A stretch of DNA of 64,000 bases from Erythrocercus mccallii (GCA_013397435.1 VZRG01000005.1:1635508-1699507); one strand, 5' to 3'; positions 1-13,800 are shown, counted from the first letter of the stretch. The notes: generated from the letters alone by a model not told the origin. Made by a program: numbers and translations.

Positions 1-3000
1 TGGTACTAACTTTCCTGATAGAATATCATAGTGCTTCATCATCTTCAGTAAGGCAATATATATCTTTCTTCTAAGCAAGTGACTATGATAATCATTCCTC
101 ATCAAGATTCATTTGAGCATGTTCAATCCTAAACTGATTTTCTTCCATTTCTGTAGAAAGATTTTAGAAGCTGTGAGCAACTCTTATTTTCATGAAGCTT
201 CCAAAGGGAGGAAAAAAGATGTCAAACACACACCTATCAACAGCCAAGTACTGCTTCCCTCTCAGCCTCACTACTGGAAGGATTTCAGTGCATGTCTTAA
301 CTAGAAGTGCCATTCTTTAGTTGACTTCCATAGTTCAGGGATGAGAAGAGGAAGCAGACAAGCATACCAACAGAGGAACAGTGAAGCTCAAAAGGCACAG
401 CAATTTGACATGTACAGAAGAACCAAAACAACACTGAGAAGGACTTGAAATTTTCACTAATGTGACTTTATGAAAAGCTATCATGCAGATGTTAAAAATA
501 CCCAGCCAATGATCCACTTAGAAACGTAAAGGTATCTCTGTGGCCATTCATTATTAAGGCAAAAAGAAACCTGATAAAACCAAAGATCTATGATAGTCAT
601 TCTCCCAGCTGTGGAGAAAAATTGCACATCTGTCTCATAACAATTTGATTAAAGTTTTAAGTTTGAGGCATTACTGCAGGTGCTATTTCACATTACAGTC
701 AAACTGCTACTGCAGTTGACACATGAAAGGAGCAAATTTGGACTTTTTTTTTTCCCCACCATTACTCCAGGGAGGTAGGCAAGTAGACAATCAGAGACAG
801 GGACACACATTCCTCAGAAAGTTAGTCAGAGAGCTCAGATCTGTTTAGTAGGATGCCATTTTTTCTACTTCTGATGCCCAAGTTAACACAGAACTGGAAA
901 CACGACAAAACCCACACAAAAGCAGAAGGCAGCAGAAGGAAGGAACTGGATTGCAATTTACAGCTGCAAGGAATCAGCAAATGAGTTCAGCTTAAAGATG
1001 AATCCACATCATCCAATTTTAAGCAGCTAGCTCACTGTGCAGCTCCAAACCAAAAGCTGAAACAACCAAGAGTCTGTCTCCTTATTCTAACACAGACCCA
1101 AGCTGAAATTTACCATCTGAGCACAGAAGTAACTTCACAAGATAAAGGTTCCATTCCCTGATAGAGACACTTGAGATAGAGACACTTGAGATAGAGACAC
1201 TCTGAGATAGAGACACTCTGAGATGATAGAGACACTCTGAGATGATAGAGACACTCTGAGATGATAGAGACACTCTGAGATGATAGAGACACTCTGAGAT
1301 GATAGAGACACTCTGAGATATACAAGGGTTATATGCAAATCCAGCAATCAATCCGCACACTGGCATTAAGAGCTGGTTTAAAAACCTGTGCTTGTTTGTT
1401 TTCAGTAGTGCTTTTACAGCCACCATCATTAAACAATCAAGAAAAAAGGAGTATAAAACAGAAGAACTAAAAAGCTTGTGACAATTTCTGGATACAAAAT
1501 TATTCTTGGAAGTTACCACAGAAATTATGCATATGCCTACTCCTTGAAAGCATTTTATATCACTGAATTCAAATTTGACTAATGCTTTAATTAAAGCTTG
1601 TACAAAATATTCACTGAGAATAGCCTAAAAGAACCAGCAATCCTATCCAGACATAGATATATTCCAATACAGTTGATTTGGCACTTATGGAGGTTGAGTA
1701 ATCTGTAATTAAGTGAAATGAGACTTGCATGGGAATACCAAGAATATTAAGACTATCTGACAGCATGGGAATTATTTGCCAGAGAACACTTTTACTGCTT
1801 TTTTATCATTACCATGTAAAATTTAATTAAAACCAAGTCAGAGATTTAGCTTGTGTTACATCCATTCATTAACTGTACTGCTCACCTTTGGACCATTCAT
1901 TAGGATGCAACTAAATTTAGTGTTTAGTATACAGCTTTTTCTTTTTTCAATCACTTCTCTTTAATTTCCTCCACCACTCCAATCCCCAGCTGAAGCTTTA
2001 AAAACAGTCACAACAGCACGTCATTCAATAGCATTTTGAAGCAGGCAGTGGCTGCTAAAAAGAAAGGAAACTAATGCTGATCTAGCTGTGAAAGTGCAGC
2101 AGAAGGAATACTCTTCTCTAAGTATTTCACAAAAACAGTGACATAGCTTCAGCTTTGAAAAACATCCTCCAAATTATCATGTTTTTCTATGAATTCTCTT
2201 CCAATAATATTTATTCAAGATTTTAAAAATGTGTTCTCTCTCCAGTAGGAATGACGTGTCCCTAAGAGTTAGTTCACTGGTGTTCTTGGGAACTTTCCCA
2301 CTGCTTGCCTTGTTATCCCATTTTTTTTTCACATTTAAATTATATTACTCTTGCATAACATAAAATACACCTCTCACTGCATATTTTTCACTTCCCATTC
2401 CACCTCATTCAAGTTTGTGACTCCTAAAGAACAGCTAGAAATTTCTGCATCTCAGTATTCCTGTGAAAAAGGTGAATTTAAGCTGCAGAAGAAGCTGGGA
2501 GCAAACACTGAGATTCCAACTTTCCAGATGCTGTTTCCAGCAGAGACAGAGCTTGGACTCTGTTCAAACTCCAGATACTTAGAACACATGAGTATCTGCC
2601 TATTCATAACAGCATGATGAGAGACAGATAACTTGCAGTTTTCACTTACTACAGCTCTTAAAATATACAGAGAGGGAGGAATAAAGAGATCCAGCCCTGC
2701 TGCCAGCAGAATAACAAATCACATCATGACAGTCTATCAATGGTAGAGCTACTTTAACAAAACCCAAAAGTACAGATTTTTGTAAAGTCCTCAATTATGC
2801 AAAAGTAAGTCAAACATATACCCATCTCTGTATCATTACAGACCTTTCTATGTAATTCCAGACCCTAAGCTAAACATGAAAGAAACAGTAAGGTGGCTAA
2901 AAATAGCAGAATGCTATTTCATGTAAATTTAAAATATTTTAAAGAGCATGCTCCCACTCCTATGCTAATAATAATTTAGTATAAAGTACCATCATCTATA

Positions 3001-5804
3001 AGAGAAAGAAAAAAACATCACAAAGAAATGAAGCAGTTCTTGCTTCTCTTACCTCCTACCAGGCAGTGGATAGTAAGTAAGAAACTGAGGATAAGGAAAA
3101 AAAATAGAAACACTTTTTCTTCCTAGTTTCTGGAATTTCTGTGAAACATTGCTACCTTGTAAGATCTGATCTTCAAAGTCTAATTATTGTAGCATTCAAG
3201 CTTTTGATCCTATCCTTTTATAAAGAAAAGCAGAGAGAAGTTTTAAAATTTACTTGTAGATGAAATTCAAGTTAGCACTATATGCAATGCTAAAGCCAGG
3301 TAAAATATTCGGGAAAAGGAAAAAAGTATATTAAAAACAAGAGATAAATCTTGTCACAAGAAAGGTTTCTAGGAATAGGTAAGCATAAAATTGTTTCAAA
3401 TACAATCCACTTCTGGAGTAAGAAGTATAATCATCAGCAGCCTCACCTGAAGCACATAAATTCCCGACATTTTATTTTCTGGATTGTTAACTTTAAAAAT
3501 ACAGAAGACAGATATTCTCTATTTGCTCCATGGCTTACAAAAGTAGTAAATTAAAAGTGCTTCACTAACAAACACTTCAAGTGAAAAGTGACCTAGCCTG
3601 ATTTGTAACACAGAACTAAGAAAAATATCTTTCTTCAGCATTTCTATTTTATACTCAACAAATTCAAGCTAATTAAAACATATCTATTCCAAAATACACC
3701 TACACTCCAGCTTCCTAGGCCAAGTTTCTGTAACTTATCAGTGTTTAAGAAAAATGCAGGAATCCTCTTCCTAATATCTGAAACACTCTTTTATTTAGTT
3801 CCTCTGCTACATATGCCCACCACCCCCCAGTTAAGGAAAACCTTTTATTTTCTTGCACAATGACAATAGGCACCAGGATCAAACCACAGTATTGTTGGTC
3901 ACTGTGCAAGAATACAAGTAGTCCAGTGAGATGCTCCCCATTTAAAACCTTACTGTTTCCAAAAGTTGTGCCTTAGATCTTCTGTGACAGAAACTGTCTT
4001 TGTATTTACTATCCTCCCACTCATTTAGTCTAGACTTTCTAATAAAATTTTGCTTTTCAAACACTTTTCAAATCTATAAACATCCAAAGCATCCCAAAAT
4101 ACTCTCTACTTTATATTCATGTCCTTTTGGAGCTTTTTTTTTTGGTTTTTTGTTTTGCTTGCTTTCAACTCCTTTCTTTGAGGCTCCCCATTCCAATATT
4201 AACAGCTAGCAAATATTTCCTATTCAGCCACTGCAGAGCACTTACTATACTGATTTTCCCTCTCCATTCTCATCACCAGAAAAAAAACTACAAGGAAGTC
4301 AAATTTAATCACACAGAGTTCATCCTGCACAGAAGAATAACAAATATGAGGAAAAGTACTTCATTTTCCCCACTCCAATGTTTCATTTTGGAAATGGAAG
4401 GGGACTTATAAAAGTATTCATTACAAGTATTTGACAGAATTAGAGCAGTCTAAGTATTATTCCTTTTTTTTGCCTGATAATTTCTAAAATTTTGTTTGCT
4501 TTCTTTGGACCACTACTAATTGCTGTTTATTCTCATTGTTGTAACACCAAGATTTTTCTCTTGACACACTAATTAATTCAGAACAAAATATGTAGATACT
4601 ACTCCTTTAGAAGGATCTCAACATGGAAAAGTAGTCTGAACAGAAATTATTACTAAGTGCAACAGTTTTTACCTAAGGAGGAAATATGATCCCAACTTCA
4701 GTTCCACAAATATCGGCTTCAAATAAATTACTGCCATTCTAAATGAGATTCTGCTATTAAAATAGAATAATTTATCACAAGCAGGAAAAGAATAAAAACA
4801 AAGCCAGTATTAAGAAATATTATGAAAATTAATATAGTGTAGAAGCATAAGAATCTGTATGCTATTTCACAAGTCTCCAGTATCATATACTGAACAGCAG
4901 TTTTACCACCTCATCACAGTTAAATTATAGGTGCTAATCACTTAAATGCATTTAAGAAGTGACCAGAAAACATACTGAGGAATAACTCCTTGATGGAAAT
5001 CAAGGATAAAAAGTTGGCATCATGATCTGGCACAGGAGCTGCAAATGAACAGCAACTCCAACAGTACCCCGGTTGAGTAGAGTTGCACCTTTCTGAGTAG
5101 TTCTGGGCCACATCCATATATAAACTATATGGAATTCCAATGCAGAAGAGTTTTAAAAGTACTGAAATACTCAAGCTACTTAATTCTCCTTCAAAAAGGG
5201 TTTTATTTGTACCACAATTCATGCCATTTTTACTTGGAGGTCAGAGACAGCCTCAACCCATCATTTTGCCATCTTTCAAGTCTACACAGTTGGTTTTTTT
5301 TACCTGCCCAAAATATTTAGCTGTTTGAGGACAAAAAAATTGTGGACAATTACTTCCAAAGTGAAGTAAATGACATAAACCTTCATATAATGAGCTCTTT
5401 CCAATTCAGTAAAGAAGATGAAGAATGACTGCTGCTAACATCTATTTGGATCTTCCTATAATAAAAGTCACTAAATTGTATAAAATTAAATAAAACTGTA
5501 TTAGTTAATACTTTTAAATACTCATCAGGACATCACATGGTATTTATTAATAAACGGTTGATTCCACCACTCAATTAACCATGCACTTCACTAATTTGTC
5601 ATAAATAGGAAAATGTTTATTTATTCAGATTGCCCAAACTGACTTAAGCCTGCTCCAGCAAGTGACAAATGACAACTTGCTGCTTTTACTCAAAAACCTC
5701 TAAATATCAACCCACTAATTACAGCAGCCAATCATCCAGGCTATGCTGTTCTCCACCCACCCCACTTAAAACATAATAGTTACTTCCCACTCTTAATTAT
5801 TTAC
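1..5804 (-). other. OSBPL10: OSBPL10 intron 3 (partial)
   Basis: AT-rich non-coding sequence downstream of the exon 3 donor (minus strand GTAAAT at the 5804 end). I looked for the serine-rich linker that follows the PH domain in ORP10 and did not find it in any minus-strand reading frame, so exon 4 should lie beyond the left edge and the intron exceeds 5.8 kb. Short open frames here show no recognisable family. Apart from the minisatellite at 1160-1320, I see only homopolymer runs and AT-rich simple sequence. Confidence 0.8.
1160..1320. repeat. Minisatellite with 15, 16 and 19 bp units
   Basis: A tandem array on the plus strand. It has two 15-bp units (GATAGAGACACTTGA, 1160-1189), two 16-bp units (GATAGAGACACTCTGA, 1190-1221) and five 19-bp units (GATGATAGAGACACTCTGA, 1222-1316), then a 4-base remnant. 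The 19-bp copies look identical. The unit grows by a CT insertion and then a GAT duplication. Because 19 is not a multiple of three and the minus strand lacks stops, all three minus frames are open and give the same rotated peptide. These frames are repeat artefacts, not genes. Confidence 0.95.
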
Positions 5805-5884
5805 CTTAGAATCACTTTCCTTGTGATTTTTGGCACAGGATCGAAGCTGAGTTATCCAGTACTGTTTCTCCTTTGCATCAGCAG
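5805..5884 (-). CDS. OSBPL10: OSBPL10 exon 3: end of PH domain
   Basis: An 80-bp internal exon. The acceptor is TTCTGTTCTAG just upstream (plus-strand 5885 and above) and the donor is AAG|GTAAAT. The first two bases complete an Ala codon begun in exon 2. The translation continues ADAKEKQYWITQLRSCAK and ends NHKESDSK. The Trp in QYW is the near-invariant tryptophan of the C-terminal PH-domain helix, and the ADAKEKQ-W-TQLR-CAK pattern is what I recall for ORP10 and, less closely, ORP11. The domain binds phosphoinositide and helps place the lipid-transfer protein at membrane contact sites. The exon ends on a complete codon. Support comes from in-frame joining to exon 2 and from the neighbouring GPD1L. 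Confidence 0.96.
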
Positions 5885-7619
5885 CTAGAACAGAAACAAG
5901 AAAATGCAGGCTATCACACATAAATCAATACTTTTTTTTGCACAAGAGGTGACAGAGCAGGGCAGAGGGGGAAAGACTAATTATTGACTAGGATACAGTA
6001 TAAATCCTAATTTATGCTACATAAGTACACTTAAGTCTTTCAGTGCAACACATCTAAACTTATACTTAAAAGGCTAGTTGGAAGACATAAGCTTATGAGT
6101 CTTCTTCATAGTTATCTCCTCCACATGTTAGAAAAAGCAGAACGAGCTATCTCAAGACATTTTTGTTCAAATTTTTTCATCCACTTTTGTTTTACTTGTC
6201 TGTCTTTGTGAAGGACAAGGGCCACACCATAGTATTTAAATCCATAAAAGCTCTACGCTCAGATTGTTAATCAGCTACCAGACAAGCTACCAGTTCCCCA
6301 GATACTTAAGTGCTTCTCTTCTAATGGAGTTCAACTAAATCTCTCTCTAAACCCATGTCATTCACATGCAACTTAAAGACACAGGAATAAAAATCACAAT
6401 TTCCCCCAAGCATCTTCAGAAACCAGCTTTAAAAATTACTGAAGAGTTTGTCTGCTCTCAGATGGCTCCTGTGTAATATAGTGAGTCTGTTTAGGAGAGA
6501 GATGCTTTTTTTTTCTTAAACTACTATAGGAATCCTCATTAAGAATGGCAATACGGAGTTGATAATTTCAGTAAATGTTTTCTCTTACTTCCTCTGCTAT
6601 TGAGTATCTTAATCGTTATTGACTCAGCATAAAAATTGTTTACTGATGTTAATCAAATTCACAGACATCATTAAATTAAAAGCAGCACATTGTAAGCATT
6701 TGATAATTTCAAGTGATTGGAAAAGCATAATGAAACAAGTGTTCATGATTTCTGGCTGTGTAACTTGTAAAGCATTTTAACAGAAATTCCCCCTGGTTGT
6801 TTCTGAATTTAGTTCTATGTATGAAAGAGCAACACACAGGGGACTCCTGCATGCTTAGTCCTGCTGGACAACTGATAAACTGTGGTCAGAATAAACAAAC
6901 CTAAGAAATACTTCTGTTACACTGTATTATGTACCTTTTTTCTTCTTAAATAAGTTTATTTTTATAAATTAGTTTTATTCGGAAGCACCATGATCAATCA
7001 ACCATACTGAAAATACCTTAAAATCAGAACAATGCCCTTTTTTTTCTTCTTTTTTTATAAATATTCCAAAGTAACTCCTATATACCCTATATTGTCTGTC
7101 TTATACTTGGGAACAAGGGAAAGGAAAATTTTACATTACAGGTGCATTCAATTACTCCAAGACTGATATGAACATAATATCTTAGCAGCCTCTCACTGTC
7201 ATTTTTCCTTTCTCTGACCCATCATCAGATTCATTACTGCACATTATCTGCAGGATGGGGGCAAGGAAAAAGAGTACTAGAAAACAAATGTTATGATCTT
7301 TTATGACAGCAATGAAAGCAGCTTTTTTCTTCCTTTGGAAGCAAATAAGATACAGCATTCAATCAAAATGCCACAGTAATGGATTACAGAAGCCACCTTG
7401 AGGCACCTTCCAGCCCTGAAAATCTATACATTGTAAAGTCACATGTACTTAACTCCAGATTACTCCTCCACAGTGTTTTAAAACATACTATGTAATAACA
7501 GAGCTGTACAGCCACTACTTTCTGGCACAGGGAAGTAAAAGAGAAACAAGACATGAGAGATGCAGAAGTGAGAGTGGAAGAGAAGAACAGGTCAGCTGTC
7601 CCTGTGAGCAGCATTGTAC
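5885..7619 (-). other. OSBPL10: OSBPL10 intron 2
   Basis: A 1,735-bp intron between exons 2 and 3. Its donor is G|GTACAA, a weak match to consensus after the GT. Its acceptor is pyrimidine-rich and ends in CTAG. It interrupts the codon for the first Ala of the AADAKEK segment after its first base. The interior is AT-rich, with no repeat or gene that I recognise. Confidence 0.92.
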
Positions 7620-7801
7620 CTCTTAACTTGTACATCTCTCCATTAGCAGAGTAGACCACCAACATGTGTGGCACTTCATCACTGGGCGATATTATAGCTC
7701 CAGCTAAAGACAAGGCTCCTCGTGGCTTCGGACTCTGGTTTTTAGTTTGTTCATTCATGAAATACTGCAGAATCCCAGTCTCAAAATCCAGCACAAAGTA
7801 C
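7620..7801 (-). CDS. OSBPL10: OSBPL10 exon 2: PH domain core
   Basis: A 182-bp internal exon. The acceptor is TTTCTTTCAACAG, immediately upstream on the minus strand, and the donor is G|GTACAA. It contributes the last base of an Arg codon, 60 complete codons, and the first base of an Ala codon. The peptide starts YFVLDFETGILQYFMNEQ, contains SLAGAIISPSDE, and ends LVVYSANGEMYKLR. This is the beta-strand core of the PH domain of oxysterol-binding-protein-related protein 10. ORP10 is known to move phosphatidylserine in exchange for PI4P between the ER and TGN or endosomes. The loop reads NQSPKPRG, where I recall HQKPRG in human, so there appear to be two extra residues. ORP11 is the main alternative. 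The LDFE and VVYSANGEM wording favours ORP10, as does the GPD1L neighbour. Skipping this exon would shift the frame. Confidence 0.97.
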
Positions 7802-10800
7802 CTGTTGAAAGAAATTACAAGCATATAGTATTTCAGCAGAAGCTTTTCATGCATTTTCCCAACAAAGGGCACAGATTGATCTTAAATCAAGATCATAAAT
7901 ATATAAATGAAGTTAAAGTAATCTTTGTAATTATAATTTTATAAGGTATTGTTATTAGGCTTGGTTTTTCAAGGTAGATCTATTCATTTATTTGTAACAC
8001 AAGCCATTTCACAATAAACCAACACCTAGGACTGAAAGATCATACAAACAAAAAATAAACTTACTGGGTTGCCCAAGCACTAAATAAAAGTAAAGGTATT
8101 TCAAAGTTGGTCTGTCAGCCTCAAGAGTTGAAAACATTTTTTCCACAAATAAACCCATCCTTGACAACAGCACAGATCCTAAATTCCATTTCCCTCTGGA
8201 AATCATCTATGCTATTATACAGAACAATTATTTAACACTAACCCTTGACCAAGAAGGAACAGACAGCAACCTCCTGGCTCACATGAAGGTCAGTCTACTA
8301 CAACCCTCAACAGACTAGAGCAAAAATCACACAAATGTGGGTTACCCTCCCTTAGCTCTTCTAAAAAACCACCCCTAACAATCTGGCTAATACCACTAAC
8401 ATGGGCACTTGTAATACACACTGTTTGTGTTCCTCTAGGATAAGATGACCATAGGTCATATGAATTTGTGTACAATATTTCAGAAATTGTGATTATTTGG
8501 ACTTCTGTGGTTTTGTATATCCCAAATTTGCTCAAGTTACCACATTTTGTCTTAGCTCTTTCACAATATCCCCACATGCAGAACAGCTCTAACCTTTCCC
8601 ACCACAGAACATTTCCAGGACTGTCTCCACAGCCTGCAGTTATTGGGGTGGTCTGCATCTCTCTTTATTCACACTAAATAAACCTGGACATGATGCAAGC
8701 AGTTATTGCCTAAGATTTACAGAGTTTCAGACATTTTGCTTGGGACCCCTTCCTTTGCTGCAGTTATGCTTAACTCTCTACTGCTGCTGCCTTCGCATCA
8801 GAGCAAAGATCAAATTCTCTTTCAATTGTTACAGATTAACAACCCTGTCCCAAAGAATTTTAAGTTATTGTATCGCTACACCCTCCACTTGTGCTGGCTG
8901 TAACTCCATCTCCTGCAAGCACTTCTGCATCCTTTTCCTCAAGAAACAAATGGTAAGCCTCCCTTTTGTAATCATGCAGCACATCACTTTACCTTCCCTC
9001 TACAGGTTATCTTCAACACAAAGAAGGACTAGAGGAATGGCAAGTTGAATGAAAACCGTATTTTCAATAGTAGTGTTAAAAATAAGGATGCCCTAAAAGG
9101 AAACTGCCAAAATTTCAGATTACCATAGTGACTCGTACCAGTTCAGAATCTTCCTGTTGCGTTTGACTTTTAAATGATTTTACAATACTACGCTTCCATT
9201 TAAAGAGCGTTTTCTCTCTTCAGGTTGCTTAGTAGGAGAAAACAATGCACTTAACTGCAGGGGAAACGTCACAACTGGAAAACTTTTTTTTTAAAGTCAG
9301 GCTTGCATATTTCATAGTAAATTTAAATTTTGCTCATACTCGTTTTTCCAGATATTTACATACTTATATACATATTTACATCCGTTACATACTCAAGAGT
9401 AAAAGCAGAGCACTAGACAGAAGTGATGCCATGTCCCTGAGAAAGTTACTCAGCAGCTTGACCCTAGAGCTAATGCTATTCCCCATCATCTCTGAGCTCA
9501 GCAAACAAGTCTAGACTTTATATGCAGTGATGTTGTTGTAGATGTTCATTCCAAGCTTGTGCCATCCTCATAATAATTTCATTGTCCTTTTATTGTTCAG
9601 ATACAAATAATTTATTTCAGCCTTTGTTATTTGGGTATTTTTAATCGATTACTACCTTGGAAATCAACATTGTGGTTACTAAAGTACAGCTCTACAATTA
9701 ACAAAAGGAGGAACAACAGCTAGAGGAGAAAAAAAGGCAAAGAAAAAGAGAGCCAAGAAGTCTCTTCTCCTATTAAGACTAAAAGATTTGGGGAAAAAAG
9801 TTCCACTGAGTCTATTAGAACAGAATCTATTAAGTTACATAAACACTACGAGCACTTCAGCTTCTGCATGCCAGACCAGCAAAGCACTCCCAGAATGACT
9901 GTAAGCTCCACAAAAATGGGCTTTGCATTGGCTTAAAGCTACTCCAGGGAAGGAAACCAGCCATTTGAGTACAGAATATACCTTTACCAGCATAATGACA
10001 TCAGACAGCAGCAACTTCTGCAAATTCCCAAACGCCGAGACAGCATCCTTCCACACCCTTGTTATCATTGCTACAGTAGTGTTAACTGAATTTCTAGCCA
10101 ACCACAACCTATTGTGTACAGTCTCAGAAAAACAGAACATCATCACTGGCCCTGTACCTTAGGTTTTTTGTGATGATGTCTTAGAAGCCTGTAAAAGCAA
10201 GCAATGTTTCCAGTAGAAATCAAGCAGTAATTGAAAGAAAGAAAAAGGTAACTAGTTCTCACAAGCCCCGTAACACCCACAATATCCTGCCTTCTTTCTT
10301 GTCCCAAAAGAACCAAGAACTTTTCACAAGCATCTTGGCCACAACACTGTTCACATCACACAGAATCAAGCATTTCCTTTTCAAAGGTTATGGTTTGATG
10401 TGCAACTCCCCTCTTCACCTTTCACACAGTGGTATCACAGAAAAAGACAAGAATAAACTGCACAGACAACTATAGCCTTACAAAAGAAGCAGAGAGATAA
10501 CACACTTTGAAAATTGCTAAAAGGATAGAAAAAGCCGGGAGAAGGAATATAAGGAATTAAATGTCAAATCAAGCAGTGCAAGGCTTCATACAAAGGAGGT
10601 GGAGGAGTGAGGAACACAAAGAGAGAGCAAAAACAGGAGCAGCTTTCAAAAACATTTTCTCGCATCACAGACCAAATGATGACCCAGTTCAGACCATCAC
10701 AAAAACACAGAAGAAATGGAGACCGGAGTCTTTCATTAACTGAGGATGGAAAAGCATTATACATATAAAGCATAACAGAAGGGTATGTGTCCCATTTTAG

Positions 10801-13800
10801 AAGCGCTGTGCAGCTGAATCAAAAGGACAGATCTTTTTTAACTTCTAAAAGTCATTTGTGCTGCCTGCCAGGGAAATAACAGCACTAATCTCTCTAAAAC
10901 TGATACATCTTGCCACCTCATCCTTATTTCTCTACTGGCCTTGCTCACACTTACACAGGCATCATATTTCTGTAATTAAATCTCAGATACTAGCGATTAA
11001 AAGAAACGTACTCTTTAGAAAACAGTAGGCAGAAGGTAGCAGAGCCCAGTAACATCATATTCCTCATACAAAAAATTAGTGCTGTAGAGAAATTGTGAAA
11101 CAATTGTTACTGAAAGACACTTCCAAAAGACAGCTGAATTTTTTCTGTTATTCTAAAACCAGAATAACTTTTTTTTAAATTGTCTTTAAGAGAGTCCATC
11201 TATTTTGCTAAGGCAGAAAATCAGCACTTAAGCATATTTTAAGCAGTTTTAACTGCTTAAGCACAGTTCAAAATAGACATATAAAATTACAGGCAAGAAA
11301 AACACAGGCTACTTCACAAAGGAAAAGCCAATGGATTTCTCACTTCAGATTCAAATCCATTCAGAGACTCAAAGCTTCCTGATCCTCTGGCCCAGCTTCC
11401 CTTAAGCTCCTGAGATCCATTAGGATACTCCCCCTCTGCCATTCCAACCAAATGCAGAGCCATTACCAACTGACATCAATTACAAGCAAAAACATTCACC
11501 ACATTCTGCAAAGCTGAAGTCTGACACTATCAGAATAGTTACATTTTAAGTCACCCAGGAGTTTGTCAATACGGCCTGATGACAGTTTCTCTTTTACTTG
11601 CCATATTTCAAAATTAATGCCCTCTCTGCATAAATCCCAAGTCTTATAAATTCTACAACTGTCTTAATTAAACACTTGTGTTTCACCATGCCCTTCATCC
11701 ATTCACTCATTCCTTCATAGCCACTTAAAAAAAAAATTTAAAATGTCAAGCAGAACATGCATGACATGCTAGGAAGTGTAATGTCTTGCCTTCTGAATTC
11801 CCAGAAGGGAAGGGTCAAACACTAGTAACAAAGTATTTCAACTGGGTTTGCTCCCACTACTATGAGCATTAATTAGAGCAATAATTACAACATGTTCATA
11901 TAATTATATAGTATTACAATAATTTATTCCCTATTCAAGAAGACTTTAAGAAAAAGCAATGACTATGCTTTAAAGAGTAATAAAATGCTGGTAGTATAGC
12001 TGGAGATGAAAGTGCTCTACCACTAGAGCCTGTCAACAAAGAATAGCAGCTTAACAGGTCTTCCATGAGAAAAACTGACAATTCACCAGTATAACAGATT
12101 TGAGACAACAAAGGATTTTTTTAAAGCCACACAAGTATCAGAAGCACATGATACGAACATTTCCCACGTAATTTACTCACCTCATGGGATTTAAGAATTT
12201 TAATTTTCTCTTTCCAGTCAAATTAATAATTTCCATATTCTCCAGTGGAAATGAATACTTATGTAAGTAAATAATAAAAAATAAATCACATTTCTATGTA
12301 TTTCATCATTCAATTACACACCATAACATGGTGTACTGCTCCTTGAAGCTATTACTTGGATGCAAATTTGCAATGCAACCAAAATTATGCTCTCAACAGA
12401 AAAAACACCTCAAAACAAGTTTCTCCTTTTCCTCCTGATTCTGAACACATCTTAGAAACCAACCATCTGAACCCATGTTTTCACTACTCTGTAATCCCAA
12501 GAAATTTTCAGTGTAGGATTGCTAAATCTTTCCATTGTGTAATGCATTCCTAGCAATTTGAATACTCCTCATACCCTTCTTTCCCATTTAAGTCAGTTTC
12601 TGGACCAGATTTTGTACAACTTCCAGTTTGAATCCATAACATGACAGAGAAGACTATTTTTATAGACATTTGCAGCTGGACAATTACAGTCCCAGTCAAA
12701 TCTTCAATTTCTGACTCCACCTTCTAGAACAACTTCAACCCTTTTGGAAAGCAGTATTTTATTAATTACGTCTTTGGGTTGGTAGCCTACACTGGAGTCC
12801 ATGCTTCACAGTTGGACTCTGTCTAATCGCAGACTTTATGTTTAAAATTGGTAGGGATGTTCAAATACTGCACACTAGCAAAGACAAATCCTTCTGACTG
12901 AAGACAAACATCTTTCAATTTTCCATCATTTCCAAACAATAAAATTGTTTTCATTATATTAAAACCTAACACAGCACGTACTTCTGGATGGAGAAGGATA
13001 CTGGGTTATTTCTTCAGCAGGCTAACTTTGTTTTACCTTTTTGGAGATTTTTTTTCCCCAGTTACTTAACTCATTGATGCATAGAGGAACTTTTCTTTCT
13101 AAAACACTGCTTTAGGTCTTCTGCAGACATCTTTTCCTCTAAACCAGTCTCACAATACATACTTTATGATCTGCCTTTTTTTTTTTTTTGCTTTAGCCAT
13201 AAAAATGCAAATTGTTTAAATCAAATACATTTACTTGAAACAGGACAGTATTCACACAGATTTTAAAATCCTGACAGGCAGCATCACCCTCCCTACTACA
13301 CTGGAATAGTAACAACTCATGTATTTTCCCTTCTCAGACTGCTGAATTCATCATTCCAGACAATGTGACAAAAACTATGCTCTACTCTGTACTTCAGCAC
13401 TAAATTAACTTAAGAACAGATGCAGCTCACAACAGAAGAATTTCACTACCTTGTCCTTCAGCCACTGCTCTCAACATTTCTGAGTTTCCAAACATGTTTT
13501 CCTTTCGCTCCATTCCAATCTCCCCCAGTCACTTCCAGCACATATTCTCCAATGATTCCATAACTCTCTGAAGGAAGATTTTCAAGAATAAGGACTCAAA
13601 CTATTCTGTAATTTTCTTCCTTTTTTTTTTTTTAGAAGTAGTTTTAAAATAGGTAAGAACTGTAGGATAGAAAGTAAATTACTGTGTCAAAGAAAAGTAA
13701 AATTTATGGCTCCAGTAACTGAATGAGATGCCACAGAGAAATATTTCATTTTTAGGAAACTGTATCTTATTAGGACATCCTGAACATCGCATTTATACAA

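Noticed and set aside
1082..1519. 145-codon minus-strand frame with a repeated SLSSQSVSIISECLYHLRV peptide
   Set aside because: It is the translation of the 19-bp minisatellite. The same peptide appears in all three frames.
8290..8680. Possible minus-strand LTR near 8.3-8.7 kb, with AATAAAGAGAGATG on the reverse strand
   Set aside because: Only a polyadenylation-like hexamer supports it. There are no clear ends, no target duplication and no family match that I can defend.
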